A stretch of DNA of 56,300 nucleotides from Candidatus Stygibacter australis (GTDB taxonomy: Bacteria; Cloacimonadota; Cloacimonadia; Cloacimonadales; TCS61): NCBI GenBank assembly GCA_030765845.1, contig JAVCDJ010000148.1:1-56300 (forward strand), given 5' to 3'. The translations under genes and the position numbers were made by a program. Shown here in pieces: positions 36,983-46,078 of this stretch. The notes below the pieces were generated by a model. That model made no database searches, was not told the origin of the DNA, and was given only the letters and a program-made list of their open reading frames with translations. Within the stretch, counting starts at the first letter, position 1; each line of letters opens with the position of its first letter.

Positions 36983-37081
36983 ATTGAGTTAAGATGCTAC
37001 TGCAGATTGACTTAAGGTTTTTTTTGGAGTGGCAATGGTCGCTCTTAAGTCAATCCGATGAGTACATCGTCTTAACTCAAT
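36983..37081 (+). repeat. dispersed ~100-bp nested-palindrome repeat, copy 2
   Basis: Outer arms ATTGAGTTAAGATG (36983-36996) and CGTCTTAACTCAAT (37068-37081) pair with one mismatch. Perfect inner arms GATTGACTTAAG (37005-37016) and CTTAAGTCAATC (37034-37045) sit within. A run of eight T follows the left inner arm. It matches the reverse complement of 20219-20318 and lies nine bases after a sorting-tail gene, as does copy 1. Confidence 0.88.
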
Positions 37082-37097
37082 AGCTTAGGAATTAATA

Positions 37098-37129
37098 AAG
37101 CCTCATCTTTCATTTGAGAGATGAGGCTT
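37098..37129. terminator. intrinsic terminator between convergent genes
   Basis: An 11-bp stem AAGCCTCATCT/AGATGAGGCTT with a ten-base loop is followed on the plus strand by ACTTTTTATT. It stands between the OB-like gene and the second TonB receptor and may serve both strands; the T-run favours the plus strand. Confidence 0.85.
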
Positions 37130-37137
37130 ACTTTTTA

Positions 37138-39438
37138 TTAAAAATTGCAGGAAATTTCAATGCCAATATCTAAAGGCTCTTCGATAAATCCACATTGACG
37201 GGGATATTGCCTGAGATTACCATTTTCCCAGTACTGAATGATATATCGCACATGGTTATAGCTCAAAATATTTCTGGCAAATATCATGGTAGTAAAACTA
37301 ATTTTACTCAGTTCTTTCTTCCAGGATAAAGAAATATCTGAGGTGAAGGATGGCTGGGCATATCCATGATCTTCTAATGCGTCAATGATATCATTCATTT
37401 CTTCAAGAGTTACAGGATTGCCATATTCCTCATGTGCTTCTTCAAATTTATCCAGCATTATTGATTGTTGATAATCAAAGGCAAAACGACCATCCAGATG
37501 AAGTCTCAAATTCTCTGTAAGGTTACGGTTCAAGAAGAATTTCAAACTGTGACTCGGTAAATTGTTCAGCCGATCACTGGCATTATCCTCAAGGTAAATG
37601 ATCTCTCCATCAAGTCCAGTTATCCAGGCAGTATCATTAAATGAAGATTCCCAGTTCAGCTGCTTCACATAAGAATAATTCATACCTGCCTGGGTTCTAT
37701 TTGTTTTATACTGTAATTCCATCTCCAAACCCATCAGATCAAGATTACCGGCTAATCCTGAAGCAGAAGTTTCTGGGATCCAGGCAAATTGATCTATTTC
37801 ATTGTAATAGAGATTCATTCCTAGAGACAAATTCTGATTTTGCAGCCTTTGATATGATAATTCCATACCCCGAAGTTCTTCAAATTCTGATTTACCTGTT
37901 TCAAGATAATCCTGAGAATAAAGGTCACTGAATAAAGGAATTCTCACGGATTTCTGAAGAGTTAGTTTCATTATATTATTTTCGTTAATGGATGAGATCA
38001 AAGCAAGTCGTGGGCTTATGGCTTGATCAGCAAGATTGTGCTTGTCATAACGTCCTGAGATCATCATTTTAAGCTTCGGATGTAAATCAAAATAGCCCTC
38101 ACCAAAAACTGAAATCGTATTACAGGAAATATCATCATCAATCAGGGTGGCATATCCCAAATCATGGAAATATTGGTAAAAACCGGAACTGCTGTCAATT
38201 ACAGCAAAGCGTATAGGTGGCTGGAATGACATCAAAAAAGTGTCATCTTCCTTTCCCCATTGTGGTGCATAAAATTCATAACTATATTCTGCTCCAAAAG
38301 CAAGATTGATTTTTTTATTCGGCTCAAAATTTATTTGAATATTATAATTATATTCATTTTCTGAGAAAGATAGTCCTTTTTGAGATATATCTTCCAGATT
38401 CGCGTCTTCTCCTCTCCAATAACGGTATTCACAGATATCCGCGGAGTCAAAACTTAGCAATGATTTATAACTAAGAATGTCTGAAAAAGAGTAATGATGC
38501 TTGAGCTCAATACTGGCATATTTGCCTGAAACTCCACTCCAGATGTCATCGTTAAAAAGAGTTGTTGATTGAGTTGTATAGTTTTGGCTTGTAGTTGAAT
38601 ATCTTGCCAGAAGCTCATAATCTTCCTTGTATTTTGCATAGTATTGCATCTTGATTTCTGGCTGGTCATTGTAATCTGCATATAGGGGAGGAGGTAGTGA
38701 ACCAGTATCCATATTTCCCCATGAAGGACTCATAAATCCATAGCCATATCCATGAGCTCTATCAATATACCAGAATTTAGTTTCTTTGTTTCCATCCGAT
38801 CTCACCTGGCTGTATTTCAGGTAAGACTCAAAAGCATTATATTTATAATGGCTTTCAAAGGAATATTTATTAAAATTATAGAGCGTATTTTTTGAGTAAG
38901 ATAATTGATTAAGATCATTATCACAATTATTAATGGTAATGATATTGATAATTCCTGCAATTGCTCCAGGTCCATATGTAACTGAGCCAGGTCCTCTGAT
39001 AACTTCTATCCTTTGAATATCAGATATGTCTTTATTCAGTAATTCAAAGAAAGGTCCATGGCTATGTTTAAGATTTTCATTTTTTCCATTCACAAGTAGA
39101 AGAAATGAATAATTCTGATCTCCCAGAATACCTCTAAGTCCCATTCTTGGTCCCATAAAATGTTCCACATAAGTAAATCCTGGAACGTAAATCTCCAGAA
39201 GATCAAGAAGATTCCTTGCTGGTGTCAATTGGATATCCTGTTTATTAATTATTGTCAAGGCTACTGGAAGTTCACTTCCTTTGATATCAATGAGTGTACC
39301 GGTTCTGATCTTAAGATTAAGTAGTTCATCAAGTGACATTTCCAGAAGTTCTTCAATACTGTATTTTTCTTGACTATATAAATTATTGCAAAATCCAAAA
39401 ACAAAAAAAACAACTAGTATCCACATAAAATATTTCAT
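37138..39438 (-). CDS. TonB-dependent receptor
   Basis: This 766-residue protein has a signal peptide ending near LYS, then the short region SIEELLEMSLDELLNLKI seen before many plug domains. The plug follows with LRGILGDQNYSFLLLVNGK and IQRIEVIRGPGSVTYGPGAIAG. The barrel ends PLDIGIEISCNF with a terminal Phe. It has no carboxypeptidase-like domain, unlike the receptor at 33158. Substrate unknown; no transporter partner is adjacent. The long AT-rich gap upstream probably carries its promoter. Confidence 0.92.
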   Translation of the reverse strand: MKYFMWILVVFFVFGFCNNLYSQEKYSIEELLEMSLDELLNLKIRTGTLIDIKGSELPVALTIINKQDIQLTPARNLLDLLEIYVPGFTYVEHFMGPRMGLRGILGDQNYSFLLLVNGKNENLKHSHGPFFELLNKDISDIQRIEVIRGPGSVTYGPGAIAGIINIITINNCDNDLNQLSYSKNTLYNFNKYSFESHYKYNAFESYLKYSQVRSDGNKETKFWYIDRAHGYGYGFMSPSWGNMDTGSLPPPLYADYNDQPEIKMQYYAKYKEDYELLARYSTTSQNYTTQSTTLFNDDIWSGVSGKYASIELKHHYSFSDILSYKSLLSFDSADICEYRYWRGEDANLEDISQKGLSFSENEYNYNIQINFEPNKKINLAFGAEYSYEFYAPQWGKEDDTFLMSFQPPIRFAVIDSSSGFYQYFHDLGYATLIDDDISCNTISVFGEGYFDLHPKLKMMISGRYDKHNLADQAISPRLALISSINENNIMKLTLQKSVRIPLFSDLYSQDYLETGKSEFEELRGMELSYQRLQNQNLSLGMNLYYNEIDQFAWIPETSASGLAGNLDLMGLEMELQYKTNRTQAGMNYSYVKQLNWESSFNDTAWITGLDGEIIYLEDNASDRLNNLPSHSLKFFLNRNLTENLRLHLDGRFAFDYQQSIMLDKFEEAHEEYGNPVTLEEMNDIIDALEDHGYAQPSFTSDISLSWKKELSKISFTTMIFARNILSYNHVRYIIQYWENGNLRQYPRQCGFIEEPLDIGIEISCNF

Positions 39439-40018
39439 AGACCCTCCAAAAAGAAAGTATTAATAATGATTAGCTTCTTACAAATACTATTTACTCAAAA
39501 AAGACATTTTAAGTCAAGAAAATGTTAAAAAGTTAGCTTATTTATAAATTTCTATGGTCTAGATCATGCTGACATATTTGATAAATAATACAGTTGTTTT
39601 CTTAAAGGATATCCCATTTCTTTTATTCAAATTATTTAGCAATCTGTTTCATTTGACCCAAATTGGATCACTTTTTTTACAGCTTTAGGTTAAATATCAA
39701 TATTATATTGTATTAGAGGTGTTAAATGCCCTCTTTTTGCTCACTGTAACTCCCCAGTGGGTTCCCTGTGGGTTATGAGTGTATAATTTACTATCTTTGT
39801 GATCTATAAGTCCATTAATGTTATCTATATATATTATAACGTACCTAATGTAAAAACACGATATCCTTGATATCTCACCCCAAAATATATTTCTACGATA
39901 TATTCACTTTTAATAACATAAGGAATTCTACTTTTTTAATGCAACTAAGAGTAATAATTGACAATATTTCACCCAATCTAATGAATAGAAACATGCAAAT
40001 GCGTAAGGGAAATGAAGT
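39439..40018. other. intergenic stretch between divergent receptor and permease genes
   Basis: About 580 bases without a gene, likely holding the promoters of both divergent genes. The only structured site I see is an imperfect palindrome at 39654-39670 (TGACCCAA-A-TTGGATCA). A short hairpin-like stretch near 39745 is weak. Confidence 0.5.
39654..39670. promoter_or_regulatory. possible operator, imperfect palindrome
   Basis: TGACCCAAATTGGATCA has eight-base half sites with one mismatch around a central A. It lies about 215 bases upstream of the TonB receptor start and 350 bases upstream of the permease. It may be a regulator site; no regulator gene is adjacent. Confidence 0.3.
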
Positions 40019-41878
40019 ATGAAGTTAAAAAAAGAATTGGGTTTATTTGATGTATTTAGCATTGCTGCTGGAGCAATGATCTCTTCAGGTTTGTTCATTT
40101 TACCAGGTTTGGCGTATTTAAAAGTGGGACCTATAGTATTTATTGCCTATTTATTAGCTGGAATACTAGTGATACCTTCTTTATTTTGCAAAGCAGAACT
40201 GGCAACAGCAATGCCCAAAGCTGGAGGGGATTATTTTTTCATCAATCGCAGTATGGGTTCTGGTTTGGGTACCATTGCAGGTATGGCTGCCTGGTTCAGT
40301 CTAGCATTTAAAAGTGCTTTCGCATTATTGGGTATTGGCGCATTCTCTACTATATTATTTCCCAGTATCACTTATAATCAGGTTAAGTTGATAGCCCTTT
40401 TCTTCTGCATATTATTTATGTTCCTCAATATGGTGAGTGCCAGACATTCTGGAAAACTGCAATCTATTCTGATTATAGGACTCCTGATAATCCTTACTTT
40501 ATTTATTATCTTTGGAATAGGTAAAGTGCAATTATCAAATTTTTCAAATTTCAATCGGGGTTCAACGAGAGACCTTTTTGCCACAGCAGGACTGATCTTT
40601 ATTTCCTATAGCGGTTTAACCAAAATTGCCAGTATTGCGGAAGAGATCAAGAATCCTAACAAAAATCTACCCTTAGGAATGATCATCACCTTTATCGTCG
40701 TAACCCTGCTCTATGTTTTAGTTGTTTTCATTACAGTTGGTATAAGCGGTGATAAGTTAATAAACAGCGCTGGAATACCATCTCTAACACCTATTTCTGA
40801 TGCTGCTCGATTGTTTTCCGGCAATCTGGGTATGCTGATCATGGCTGTTGCTGCCCTGCTGGCATTTATATCCACCGGTAATGCAGGCATTATGGCTGCT
40901 TCCAGAATCCCTTTTGCCATGAGCAGAGATCGTTTGCTGCCAAAGTTTTTCAGTAGAATTAATAAGGAATATCAGACACCTCATTTTTCCATCATTATGA
41001 CTGTTCTTATTATGGTCTTTGTAATTATCTTTCTTGATCTGGAATTGCTTATAAAAACAGCATCCACAATAAGTTTGATATTATTTGCCATGATTAATTT
41101 AGCCGTTATTATCATGCGCGAAAGCCATATCCAGAATTATCAGCCAAAATTTAGATCACCTTTATATCCCTGGCTTCAAGTTACTGCAATAGTAGTTTAT
41201 GGTTTCCTTATATTTGAGATGGGGTCTACACCACTTTTGATCTCATCAGCATTTTTGATTATAAGCTATATCTGGTATCATCTCTACGGTAAGATAAGAT
41301 CAAATAGAGAAAGTGCCCTATTATATCTGATCCGAAGAATAAAGTCTTCAGAACTGGACTCTGCCGAACTGGAGCTGGAGCTAAAGGAAATTATTCTGGA
41401 AAGGGACAGTATTCAGCAGGATCGATTTGATATGATAATTGAGAAATGTCCAATATTAGATATGATCGATAAAGAAAGCAAAGAAGAATTCTTTGCTCGG
41501 GTTGCGGGTGTACTAAATGACTCGCTTACTTGTGGTGAGCGCGAAATATACCATAAACTTATCAGCCGAGAAGAAGAGAGCTCTACTGTGTTAACCCCTA
41601 TTCTGGCAATTCCTCATATCATTCTCTCAGGAGAGAAAAGATTTGAAATACTATTAGCACGGTCGCACAGAGGTGTTTATTTTTCAGAAACTGCACCCGC
41701 AGTAAAAATAATTTTTGTGATTGCAGGATCAAAGGATGAACGCCAATTCCATCTGAAATCACTGGCTGCTATTGCTCAGATAGTGCAGCAGCATGATTTT
41801 CAGGAAAAATGGCTCAATGCCCAGAATGTTGACTCACTGCGTGATATTATTCTGCTGGCTGATCGTTATAGAAATTAA
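40019..41878 (+). CDS. APC-family permease fused to a C-terminal PTS EIIA-like domain
   Basis: ATG 40019 follows an AAGGGA site. Residues about 8-425 carry the amino-acid/polyamine permease fold (12 helices), including GLFDVFSIAAGAMISSGLFI and SYSGLTKIASIAEEIKNPNK. A linker (about 430-480) leads to a PTS EIIA-type domain: ILAIPHIILSGEKRF places a His at about residue 533 in the spot of the EIIA phospho-histidine. Such fusions may let phosphorelay or a metabolite gate the transporter. No EI or HPr gene lies in this window. Substrate unknown, probably an amino acid. Confidence 0.88.
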   Translation: MKLKKELGLFDVFSIAAGAMISSGLFILPGLAYLKVGPIVFIAYLLAGILVIPSLFCKAELATAMPKAGGDYFFINRSMGSGLGTIAGMAAWFSLAFKSAFALLGIGAFSTILFPSITYNQVKLIALFFCILFMFLNMVSARHSGKLQSILIIGLLIILTLFIIFGIGKVQLSNFSNFNRGSTRDLFATAGLIFISYSGLTKIASIAEEIKNPNKNLPLGMIITFIVVTLLYVLVVFITVGISGDKLINSAGIPSLTPISDAARLFSGNLGMLIMAVAALLAFISTGNAGIMAASRIPFAMSRDRLLPKFFSRINKEYQTPHFSIIMTVLIMVFVIIFLDLELLIKTASTISLILFAMINLAVIIMRESHIQNYQPKFRSPLYPWLQVTAIVVYGFLIFEMGSTPLLISSAFLIISYIWYHLYGKIRSNRESALLYLIRRIKSSELDSAELELELKEIILERDSIQQDRFDMIIEKCPILDMIDKESKEEFFARVAGVLNDSLTCGEREIYHKLISREEESSTVLTPILAIPHIILSGEKRFEILLARSHRGVYFSETAPAVKIIFVIAGSKDERQFHLKSLAAIAQIVQQHDFQEKWLNAQNVDSLRDIILLADRYRN

Positions 41879-41906
41879 AAAAAAACTAATAAATACAGGA
41901 AGACAA

Positions 41907-43199
41907 GTGAAATATTTTATTGAAACTTATGGCTGCCAGATGAATGTGGCAGATAGCGAACTGGTGATGACCATTCTCGAAAGAAGTGGTTATGAAAAAG
42001 CTGCAGATATTGCCGAAGCTGACGTGATTCTTTTCAATACCTGCTCAGTGCGTCAACACGCCGAAGATCGCGTGATGGGCAGGATCAATAATGAGATGAA
42101 GTATAAAATCTCTCGAAATGTTAAAATTGGCGTGATTGGATGTATGGCACAAAGACTGGGAGAAGACATTATGCAGCTCAGTACTGGAGTTGATTTTGTG
42201 GTAGGCGTGGATATGTATGACAAACTGCCGGACATTATCAATTCTGCCTTTCATCAGGAAATGCTCAGCGTTACGGATATTAATAATGAACAGGTATATC
42301 CCGAAATTATGCCCATACACCAGGATCCGCTGAAAGCATTTGTCACTATCATGCGTGGGTGTAATAATTTCTGCAGCTATTGTATTGTTCCCTACACCAG
42401 AGGAAGAGAACGCAGCCGTGACCATAAAGAGATATTAGAAGATGTGAAAATTGCTGCTGATCAGGGAAGATATGAAGTTATGCTGTTGGGTCAAAATGTA
42501 AATTCTTACCAGTATGACGATATAAGCTTCCCTCATTTGCTGGAAATGGTAAATAAAATCCCCAATATAAAAAGGATACGCTTCACAACTTCACATCCCA
42601 AAGACCTCTCAGATCATCTCATCCAGGTAATGGCTGATTCAAATAAAATCTGCCAGCACTTTCATTTAGCCATGCAATCTGGTGATGATAAGATATTAGC
42701 AAGAATGAATAGAGGCTACACAGCTCAGCACTATTATGACCTGATTGTAAAACTCCGAAAGGCAATGCCGGAAATTGCCATTACTACTGATGTGATTGCC
42801 GGATTCCCGGGTGAATCAGAAGAACAATTTATGAACACTTATAACCTGATGAAGGATATTGAGTTTGATTTTGCTTATATGTTCAAATATTCTCCTCGCT
42901 CAGGTACAAAAGCTGCCGGTTTCATAGATCAGATCCCAGAAGAGATAAGGTTGGAAAGATTACAAAGATTGATCACTCAACAGGAAAAGATCACTCATAA
43001 GATATATCAACAGCAGATAGGGAAGACGCGTGAGATTTACGTGGAAGGTATCAGCAGGAAATCTGAACTTGAAGTTGCAGGGAAAACCCCTGATTTCAAA
43101 GTGACTGTATTTCCAGGTACTAAAGATAAAATCGGTAAATTTGTAAATGTGAAGATAGTTGACGCTGTAGGCTGGACATTAAAAGGAAAAGAAATTTAA
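41907..43199 (+). CDS. miaB: tRNA-2-methylthio-N6-dimethylallyladenosine synthase
   Basis: I place the start at GTG 41907, which has an AGGAAG site and gives the usual MiaB length of 430 residues; an earlier in-frame start would lie inside the permease gene. N-terminal UPF0004 cysteines are in TYGCQMN, FNTCSVRQHAEDR and GCMAQR. The radical SAM motif RGCNNFCSYCIVP has CxxxCxxC. The C-terminal part has a TRAM-like domain. The enzyme adds a methylthio group to i6A37 of tRNA. It is flanked by two transporters with EIIA domains, and overlaps the second by one base (TAATG). Confidence 0.95.
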   Translation: MKYFIETYGCQMNVADSELVMTILERSGYEKAADIAEADVILFNTCSVRQHAEDRVMGRINNEMKYKISRNVKIGVIGCMAQRLGEDIMQLSTGVDFVVGVDMYDKLPDIINSAFHQEMLSVTDINNEQVYPEIMPIHQDPLKAFVTIMRGCNNFCSYCIVPYTRGRERSRDHKEILEDVKIAADQGRYEVMLLGQNVNSYQYDDISFPHLLEMVNKIPNIKRIRFTTSHPKDLSDHLIQVMADSNKICQHFHLAMQSGDDKILARMNRGYTAQHYYDLIVKLRKAMPEIAITTDVIAGFPGESEEQFMNTYNLMKDIEFDFAYMFKYSPRSGTKAAGFIDQIPEEIRLERLQRLITQQEKITHKIYQQQIGKTREIYVEGISRKSELEVAGKTPDFKVTVFPGTKDKIGKFVNVKIVDAVGWTLKGKEI

Positions 43200-44926
43200 T
43201 GCAGGAACATTTAAGCAGCTGGATACAACATAAAAGCGCTTTACTGGAAGAGGTTAATGTCCTCTTTGTTATAGCAGTAATTCTCATTGTCGGCTTTATA
43301 TTCTCTCGTTTGGCTAAAAAAATCCATCTCCCATCAGTAACTATGCAGATAGTAGGTGGTATCATTATTGGCCCCCATATCCTCAATATTTTCAATCCAG
43401 AAATATATGAATCATTTCGCCCGATCACAAATTTTGCTCTTGGTTTTATTGGTTTTGCTATTGGTAGTCATCTTGATTTCCGCAAGCTGCATAATTCAGG
43501 AACCAGGATATTTCTTATAACTGTTTGTGATGTAATTATCACGGGCTCAATAATTTTCTCAGCACTATATTTCCTGGTGAAAATGCCATTCCCTTCCGCT
43601 CTTCTTATATCTGCAATTGCTATGACCACAGCACCAGGCTCTACTATTCATATAGTTCGTGAAAAAAGAGCTAAGGGTATTTTCACCAAAACTCTCCTGG
43701 CATCAGTAGCATTTAATAATGTGCTGGTAATATTGATATTCTATACCTTTTATTATTATTTATTTGCCCAATCCTCGCAAACTACCTTTTCCCTGATCCA
43801 GACTGTCTTTAATCCCTTTTTATTGCTCATTGAAAGTCTTATAGTGGGCGGGTTTGTAGGTTATTGCGTTATTTATCTTACTGAAAAACATAAAACCAGA
43901 CTTTCATTTCTGACTATGGTGGTTCTGGCTGTGATCATTACGGTAGGTGCTTCAGAATCACTGCATTTCTCAGGCATTCTTTCCAGTTTGATCCTCGGGA
44001 TCATTCTCACTAATAAATCAAGGTACAAAAGTGAACTTTTCGGAGCTTTCACTGATATTGAAAAAGAAGTTTTCTCTCTCTTCTTTGTTCTTTCAGGTAC
44101 GCATTTCAATTTCAAAGCAATTGCTGTTGCAGGTTTTGCTGGTAGTATTCTGATCATAAGCAGATTCATTGGGAAGGTTTCTGGTCCATATCTGGGTGCC
44201 TTATTCTCCGGCTCCCAAAGATCTTTAAGGAATAATATCGGATTCAGTATGTTTCCCATTGCCGGTCTGGCAATAGGTCTTGTGATGCTCTGTGCTAATT
44301 CACCATTTTTAGCTGAATATTCTGCCCAGATAACTGCTGTGATACTTACCGCTGTTGTGGTGTATGAGTTATTGGGTCCCATCTTCACTGGCCAGGCTCT
44401 CAAAAGAGTAGGTGAAGCAGATAAAGACCGCATCAGACTGCTGGAATTTCTCCAGGAGGAATTTATTCTCATCAACCTTGATAATAAGGATAAATGGGAA
44501 GCTCTCGATATCCTCACTGAATTTCTCTTTCGAACCCATAAATGCCAGGAATACATGACCTTGGAAGAACTCAAAAATTCTGTTCACGAAAGAGAAAGTG
44601 AGATTTCTACGGGTATCGGTAATAATATTGCTATCCCGCACGCTATTATAAAAGGTGGTCCGCGGATAATGGGTGTTATCGGTATTTCATCCCAGGGTAT
44701 CGAATTTGATTCTATTGATGATCAACCCGTTAATATCGTGATCATGATCGCTACTCCCAGAGAAAGCATAGATCTGCACTTGAATGTACTTGCTCACGTT
44801 GCCAGAATTTTTGGTCATCAGCCCTTGATTAAGGAAAAATTGATCAAAGCTAAATCTCCTGCTGAAGTTTATGAAATCCTCCAGTCAGAAGAAGTAGAAA
44901 GACTTAATCCCTACTTTGAAGAATAA
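43199..44926 (+). CDS. CPA2-type cation/proton antiporter fused to a C-terminal PTS EIIA-like domain
   Basis: The ATG overlaps the miaB stop. Residues about 18-400 form the Na/H exchanger fold: LPSVTMQIVGGIIIGPHIL, then GFAIGSHLD, and AMTTAPGSTIHIVREK. The C-terminal ~150 residues are an EIIA-type domain, GIGNNIAIPHAIIKGGPRI, placing a His at about residue 481 where EIIA proteins are phosphorylated. It resembles the permease upstream in plan, so both may respond to one phosphorelay. Expected role: sodium or potassium-proton exchange in pH or ion control. Confidence 0.9.
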   Translation: MQEHLSSWIQHKSALLEEVNVLFVIAVILIVGFIFSRLAKKIHLPSVTMQIVGGIIIGPHILNIFNPEIYESFRPITNFALGFIGFAIGSHLDFRKLHNSGTRIFLITVCDVIITGSIIFSALYFLVKMPFPSALLISAIAMTTAPGSTIHIVREKRAKGIFTKTLLASVAFNNVLVILIFYTFYYYLFAQSSQTTFSLIQTVFNPFLLLIESLIVGGFVGYCVIYLTEKHKTRLSFLTMVVLAVIITVGASESLHFSGILSSLILGIILTNKSRYKSELFGAFTDIEKEVFSLFFVLSGTHFNFKAIAVAGFAGSILIISRFIGKVSGPYLGALFSGSQRSLRNNIGFSMFPIAGLAIGLVMLCANSPFLAEYSAQITAVILTAVVVYELLGPIFTGQALKRVGEADKDRIRLLEFLQEEFILINLDNKDKWEALDILTEFLFRTHKCQEYMTLEELKNSVHERESEISTGIGNNIAIPHAIIKGGPRIMGVIGISSQGIEFDSIDDQPVNIVIMIATPRESIDLHLNVLAHVARIFGHQPLIKEKLIKAKSPAEVYEILQSEEVERLNPYFEE

Positions 44927-44927
44927 T

Positions 44928-45698
44928 ATGCCTCCTTTATCTTATCATGACATCTGCGACTGGGAAACAAGGTTCATTCTCGGTGATAGAATTATTGAGA
45001 TCAAATTCTGGAAAACTATTGCTGAAAATTATCAAGGAGATATTCTCGAATTAGGAGCAGGAACCGGATGTTTCACTATCCCTTTAATTAAATCGGGTTT
45101 AAATGTCTGTGCCGTTGATAATTCTGCTCCAGCCTTACAGAAACTTAAATCTAAAGCAGCTGCCATTACTGATGGGGGAGAGCTGATTGTTTTAGAAGCG
45201 GATATGCGTTATCTTGATCTTGATAAAAAATTCTCTATTTGTCTGGCTACATATTCCACCTTTCAATATTTGCTGAATTCTGAAGATCAGTATAAATGCC
45301 TAAAAACTATAAATGATCACCTGCCTCTCGGAGGAACACTATGTCTTGATTTGGATAATGATATCCTTCATCCACCTCAAAATCTGCCTCTCACTAAATT
45401 ATACTCTTCATATAATACCCCTCTAAAGGTTGATATTATCATGTCCACCTTCTGGAATACTGATAATTCGCAAAATATTAGACACTGGCACGATCATTAT
45501 CAGGTGAGATATAATGACGGATCAATAACTGATTTCACAAGTAATATTTCTTTAAAGAAAGTCTCTCTTAAGGAAATTACTGATTTACTAACAAAAAGTG
45601 GTTTTTATATCCTAAATACTTTTGGAGATTATGATTTTTCGGATTTCTTAAATGAGTCTCATCGATTGATAGTAGTTGCCCAAAAGATTCCAAATTAA
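44928..45698 (+). CDS. class I SAM-dependent methyltransferase
   Basis: I take ATG 44928, one base after the antiporter stop; a TTG at 44916 overlaps it. Motif I is DILELGAGTGCFTIPLI, followed by an acidic second strand CAVDNSAPAL and a YSTFQYLL region typical of small-molecule or rRNA methyltransferases. Its 256 residues form one domain. The substrate is unknown. It shares four bases with the convergent NusG-II gene, stop to stop, so no terminator lies between them. Confidence 0.85.
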   Translation: MPPLSYHDICDWETRFILGDRIIEIKFWKTIAENYQGDILELGAGTGCFTIPLIKSGLNVCAVDNSAPALQKLKSKAAAITDGGELIVLEADMRYLDLDKKFSICLATYSTFQYLLNSEDQYKCLKTINDHLPLGGTLCLDLDNDILHPPQNLPLTKLYSSYNTPLKVDIIMSTFWNTDNSQNIRHWHDHYQVRYNDGSITDFTSNISLKKVSLKEITDLLTKSGFYILNTFGDYDFSDFLNESHRLIVVAQKIPN

Positions 45699-46078
45699 TA
45701 AGTTAAAGGTATCTCCTTATCACCAGCTTCTTTTATTACAGATATAACTAATCTCTGAGGTACACAAATTATCGGCTGTCCATTACTCCAGCCCTGGTTT
45801 ACGCATATTTGATGTGGACATGATGATTCTCTTAATCTGAATCTTTCATCCTTGATTTCTAAAATTGTACCCTGATTGATTTCTATCACCTGATCTTTTG
45901 CTAATTGGTATCTCCCAAATACCTCATCATTAATTACTATTTGAATATTTTGAGCTTGCTTACCTGATAATTGCAGATAAAATCCCACAAAGATGACTAA
46001 TAAAAGGAAAATTATCAAAATCCTGTCAGCAGCATTGAGCAATTTCAGTCCGTGTTTTATTTTATTTCCAGATACCAT
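45695..46078 (-). CDS. NusG domain II-containing membrane-anchored protein
   Basis: Starting at ATG 46078 gives 127 residues; a start at 46111 is possible but overlaps the AmrS gene more, and neither has a clear ribosome site. One membrane helix (RILIIFLLLVIFVGFYLQL) is followed by a NusG domain II-like beta domain. It contains the family motif SSCPHQICVNQGW, with two cysteines, and ends IICVPQRLVISV. The family is small and secreted or surface-anchored, function unknown, often next to AmrS or FMN-related genes. Confidence 0.82.
   Translation of the reverse strand: MVSGNKIKHGLKLLNAADRILIIFLLLVIFVGFYLQLSGKQAQNIQIVINDEVFGRYQLAKDQVIEINQGTILEIKDERFRLRESSCPHQICVNQGWSNGQPIICVPQRLVISVIKEAGDKEIPLTY

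Noticed and set aside
39735-39775. Weak hairpin-like CAGTGGG and CTGTGGG repeats before the permease
   Set aside because: The pairing is short and interrupted; not enough to call a terminator or riboswitch.
42045-42425. Minus-strand frame of 126 residues inside miaB
   Set aside because: Fully opposite the conserved miaB gene, with no ribosome site or family match.
43873-44574. Minus-strand frame of 233 residues inside the antiporter gene
   Set aside because: It lies entirely opposite a clearly conserved antiporter; composition is rich in Ser and Arg as expected of a shadow frame.
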